NCBI RefSeq assembly: GCF_030409805.1
Contig: NZ_JAUFQP010000013.1
Span: 124,001-188,000 of the forward strand
Origin: Algibacter miyuki
GTDB lineage: Bacteria > Bacteroidota > Bacteroidia > Flavobacteriales > Flavobacteriaceae
DNA length: 64,000 nucleotides
Direction of reading: 5' to 3'
In this document: one piece after another, positions 62,354 through 64,000 of the stretch
How positions within the stretch are numbered: the stretch's first letter is position 1
Layout of the letters: every line of letters begins with the position of its first letter
Program-made: the position numbers and the translations under genes
Notes under the pieces: model-generated
Database searches by the model: none
The model's input: only the letters and a program-made list of their open reading frames with translations
Told to the model about the DNA's origin: nothing

Positions 62354-64000
62354 ATGAGTAATTATCACATAAAACATTTAGAAGAATATTATCAAGTCTA
62401 TAGAAAATCGGTTAGAGAACCCGAAAATTTTTGGGAAGAAATTGCTGAAGAGCATTTTATGTGGCAAAAAAAATGGGATAAAGTTTTAAGTTGGGATTTT
62501 TCAAAGCCTGAAGTTAAATGGTTTGGAGGCGCACAATTAAATATTACAGAAAACTGTATCGATAGGCATTTGCCAACACGCGGCGATAAAACGGCTATTT
62601 TATTTGAGCCAAACAACCCGAACGATCCAGCAGAACATATTACGTACAATCAATTGCACGATCGTGTCAATCAGTTTGCCAATGTTTTAAAAAGTCAAGG
62701 TATTACTAAAGGCGATCGCGTTTGTATTTACTTACCAATGATTCCTGAATTAGCGATTGCAACTTTAGCCTGTGCTAGAATTGGAGCTATTCATTCGGTG
62801 GTATTTGCAGGGTTTTCTGCTACAGCATTATCTACTAGAATAAACGATTCCGATTGTAAAATAGTAATTACTAGCGACGGTTCTTACCGTGGCTCAAAAA
62901 CCATAGATTTAAAAGGTATTGTAGACGAAGCTTTAGAGAGTTGCCCAGGCATTAAAAATGTTTTGGTGGCCAAACGAATTAATACAGATATCCATATGGA
63001 AGCTGGGCGCGACCAATGGTTGCAACCCCTTTTAGAAGAAGCTTCAACTGTATGTAAAGCTGAGGTTATGAATGCCGAAGATCCGTTGTTTATTTTATAT
63101 ACGTCGGGTTCTACCGGAAAACCAAAAGGTATGGTGCATACCACCGCCGGATATATGGTTTACACGGCTTATACATTTAAAAATATTTTTCAATATAAAG
63201 AAAACGATGTGTATTGGTGTACTGCCGATATTGGTTGGATTACTGGTCACAGTTACATTCTTTATGGTCCGTTAACAAATGGCGCTACAACCGTTTTGTT
63301 TGAAGGTGTACCGAGTTATCCAGATTTTGGACGCTTTTGGGAAATTGTAGAAAAACACAAAGTGAATCAATTTTACACCGCACCAACCGCTATTAGAGCA
63401 TTGGCAAAACAAGGCGTAGAATTAGTAGAAAAATACGATTTATCATCATTAAAAGTGCTTGGTTCGGTAGGCGAGCCTATAAACGAAGAAGCTTGGCACT
63501 GGTATAATGATAATGTTGGGAAAAAGAAAAGTCCGATTGTTGATACATGGTGGCAAACAGAAACTGGCGGAATTATGATTAGCCCAATTCCGTTTGTAAC
63601 ACCAACAAAACCAACGTATGCCACGTTACCGTTTATTGGTATTCAACCGGCTTTAATGGATGAAGAAGGACAGGAGTTAAAAGGCAATCAAGTCGACGGG
63701 CGTTTGTGTATAAAATTCCCTTGGCCAAGTATGGCTAGAACCATTTGGGGAAATCATCAACGATATAAAGACACATACTTTTCGGCTTACGAAAACAAAT
63801 ATTTTACAGGCGATGGAGCCTTACGTGATGAGGTTGGCTATTACAGAATTACAGGTCGTGTAGACGATGTTATTATCGTTTCGGGGCATAATCTTGGAAC
63901 TGCACCTATAGAAGATGCGGTTAACGAGCATCCAGCAGTTGCAGAGTCGGCTATTGTTGGTTTTCCACACGATATTAAAGGAAACGCACTTTATGGTTAT
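62354..64000 (+). CDS. acs: Acetyl-CoA synthetase, N-terminal part (runs off the right edge)
   Basis: The first 549 codons of an AMP-forming acetate:CoA ligase, usually about 635-650 residues. It begins MSNYHIKHLEEYYQVYRKSV. Landmarks are WFGGAQLNITENCIDRHL, HSVVFAGFSATALSTRI, the ATP loop YTSGSTGKPKG (249-259), DIGWITGHSYILYGPL, TWWQTETGGIM and the hinge region YYRITGRVDDVIIVSGHNLG, whose usual Asp-Arg-Thr-Asp pattern is here Gly-Arg-Val-Asp. It makes acetyl-CoA from acetate, the last step of the module. Confidence 0.95.
   Translation, partial: MSNYHIKHLEEYYQVYRKSVREPENFWEEIAEEHFMWQKKWDKVLSWDFSKPEVKWFGGAQLNITENCIDRHLPTRGDKTAILFEPNNPNDPAEHITYNQLHDRVNQFANVLKSQGITKGDRVCIYLPMIPELAIATLACARIGAIHSVVFAGFSATALSTRINDSDCKIVITSDGSYRGSKTIDLKGIVDEALESCPGIKNVLVAKRINTDIHMEAGRDQWLQPLLEEASTVCKAEVMNAEDPLFILYTSGSTGKPKGMVHTTAGYMVYTAYTFKNIFQYKENDVYWCTADIGWITGHSYILYGPLTNGATTVLFEGVPSYPDFGRFWEIVEKHKVNQFYTAPTAIRALAKQGVELVEKYDLSSLKVLGSVGEPINEEAWHWYNDNVGKKKSPIVDTWWQTETGGIMISPIPFVTPTKPTYATLPFIGIQPALMDEEGQELKGNQVDGRLCIKFPWPSMARTIWGNHQRYKDTYFSAYENKYFTGDGALRDEVGYYRITGRVDDVIIVSGHNLGTAPIEDAVNEHPAVAESAIVGFPHDIKGNALYGY

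Noticed and set aside
1-64000. CRISPR arrays, insertion sequences, prophage or integrase genes
   Set aside because: Looked for regular spaced repeats, transposase motifs and phage genes; none seen.

Overview
The window is AT-rich chromosomal DNA from a member of the Flavobacteriaceae (Bacteroidota). The evidence is the type IX secretion/gliding genes gldJ, porU and porV in the order murF-gldJ-porU-porV, a SusC/SusD pair, a bacillithiol deacetylase gene (bshB1), and promoters of the Bacteroidota form TTTG-N18..21-TAnnTTTG in front of the tRNA genes. Genes are densely packed. I see no insertion sequence, prophage, CRISPR array or rRNA. Both ends cut a gene: pyruvate carboxylase on the left and acetyl-CoA synthetase on the right.

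Layout. 1-3.7 kb: pyruvate carboxylase start, a PPP-type phosphatase and a cell-envelope protein. 3.9-17.6 kb: a minus-strand gene cluster centred on the arsenosugar radical-SAM enzyme ArsS. It has a peroxidase-like protein, two DUF2064/CofC-like glycosyltransferase homologues, SusC, SusD, a sodium-solute symporter, an unusual metallophosphoesterase, a rhodanese gene broken by an in-frame stop, a purine nucleoside phosphorylase with Asp at the base-recognition position, a fatty-acid-hydroxylase-family membrane protein, a DUF547 lipoprotein and a family-2 glycosyltransferase. 17.8-26.2 kb: acyl-CoA dehydrogenase, AnmK, a Glu/Leu-type dehydrogenase, NhaD, and the operon exbB-exbD-tonB-folC. 26.3-26.5 kb: two identical tRNA-Val genes. 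26.6-36.1 kb: LuxR-type regulator, murF, gldJ, porU, porV. 36.2-44.9 kb: proteases, acetyltransferases, tRNA-Gly, two related envelope proteins, an M1 peptidase, TatA. 45-52.8 kb: pckA, an SLC13 permease, bshB1, tRNA-His, an M28 peptidase and small envelope proteins. 53-58.7 kb: a methyltransferase, a cysteine-cluster protein, a second hydroxylase-family protein, a phosphodiesterase, NamZ and a LolC/E-type permease. 59-64 kb: an AraC regulator divergent from aldehyde dehydrogenase, DUF779 and acetyl-CoA synthetase, a module for acetaldehyde to acetyl-CoA.

How the genes fit. The ArsS cluster reads as a pathway in which a 5'-deoxyadenosyl-arsenical is made, depurinated by the phosphorylase and rebuilt on a sugar by the transferases, while SusC/D and the symporter move a substrate or product. 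The arsenite methyltransferase ArsM that should precede ArsS is not in this window. AnmK, MurF and NamZ all handle muramic-acid wall material but are not adjacent. Pyruvate carboxylase, PckA and Acs lie on C2/C3 carbon entry and gluconeogenesis.

The least explained structure is an intergenic repeat present four times (A 17178-17294, B 52918-53070, C 58747-58898, D 58978-59090). Every copy lies 3' of a stop codon and in the same orientation as that gene. Conserved outer arms (GGGCGTTAcc...GGGCTTTC and TCAATCCCTAACGC) enclose a stem whose sequence differs between copies but still pairs, which suggests a structured 3' RNA element.
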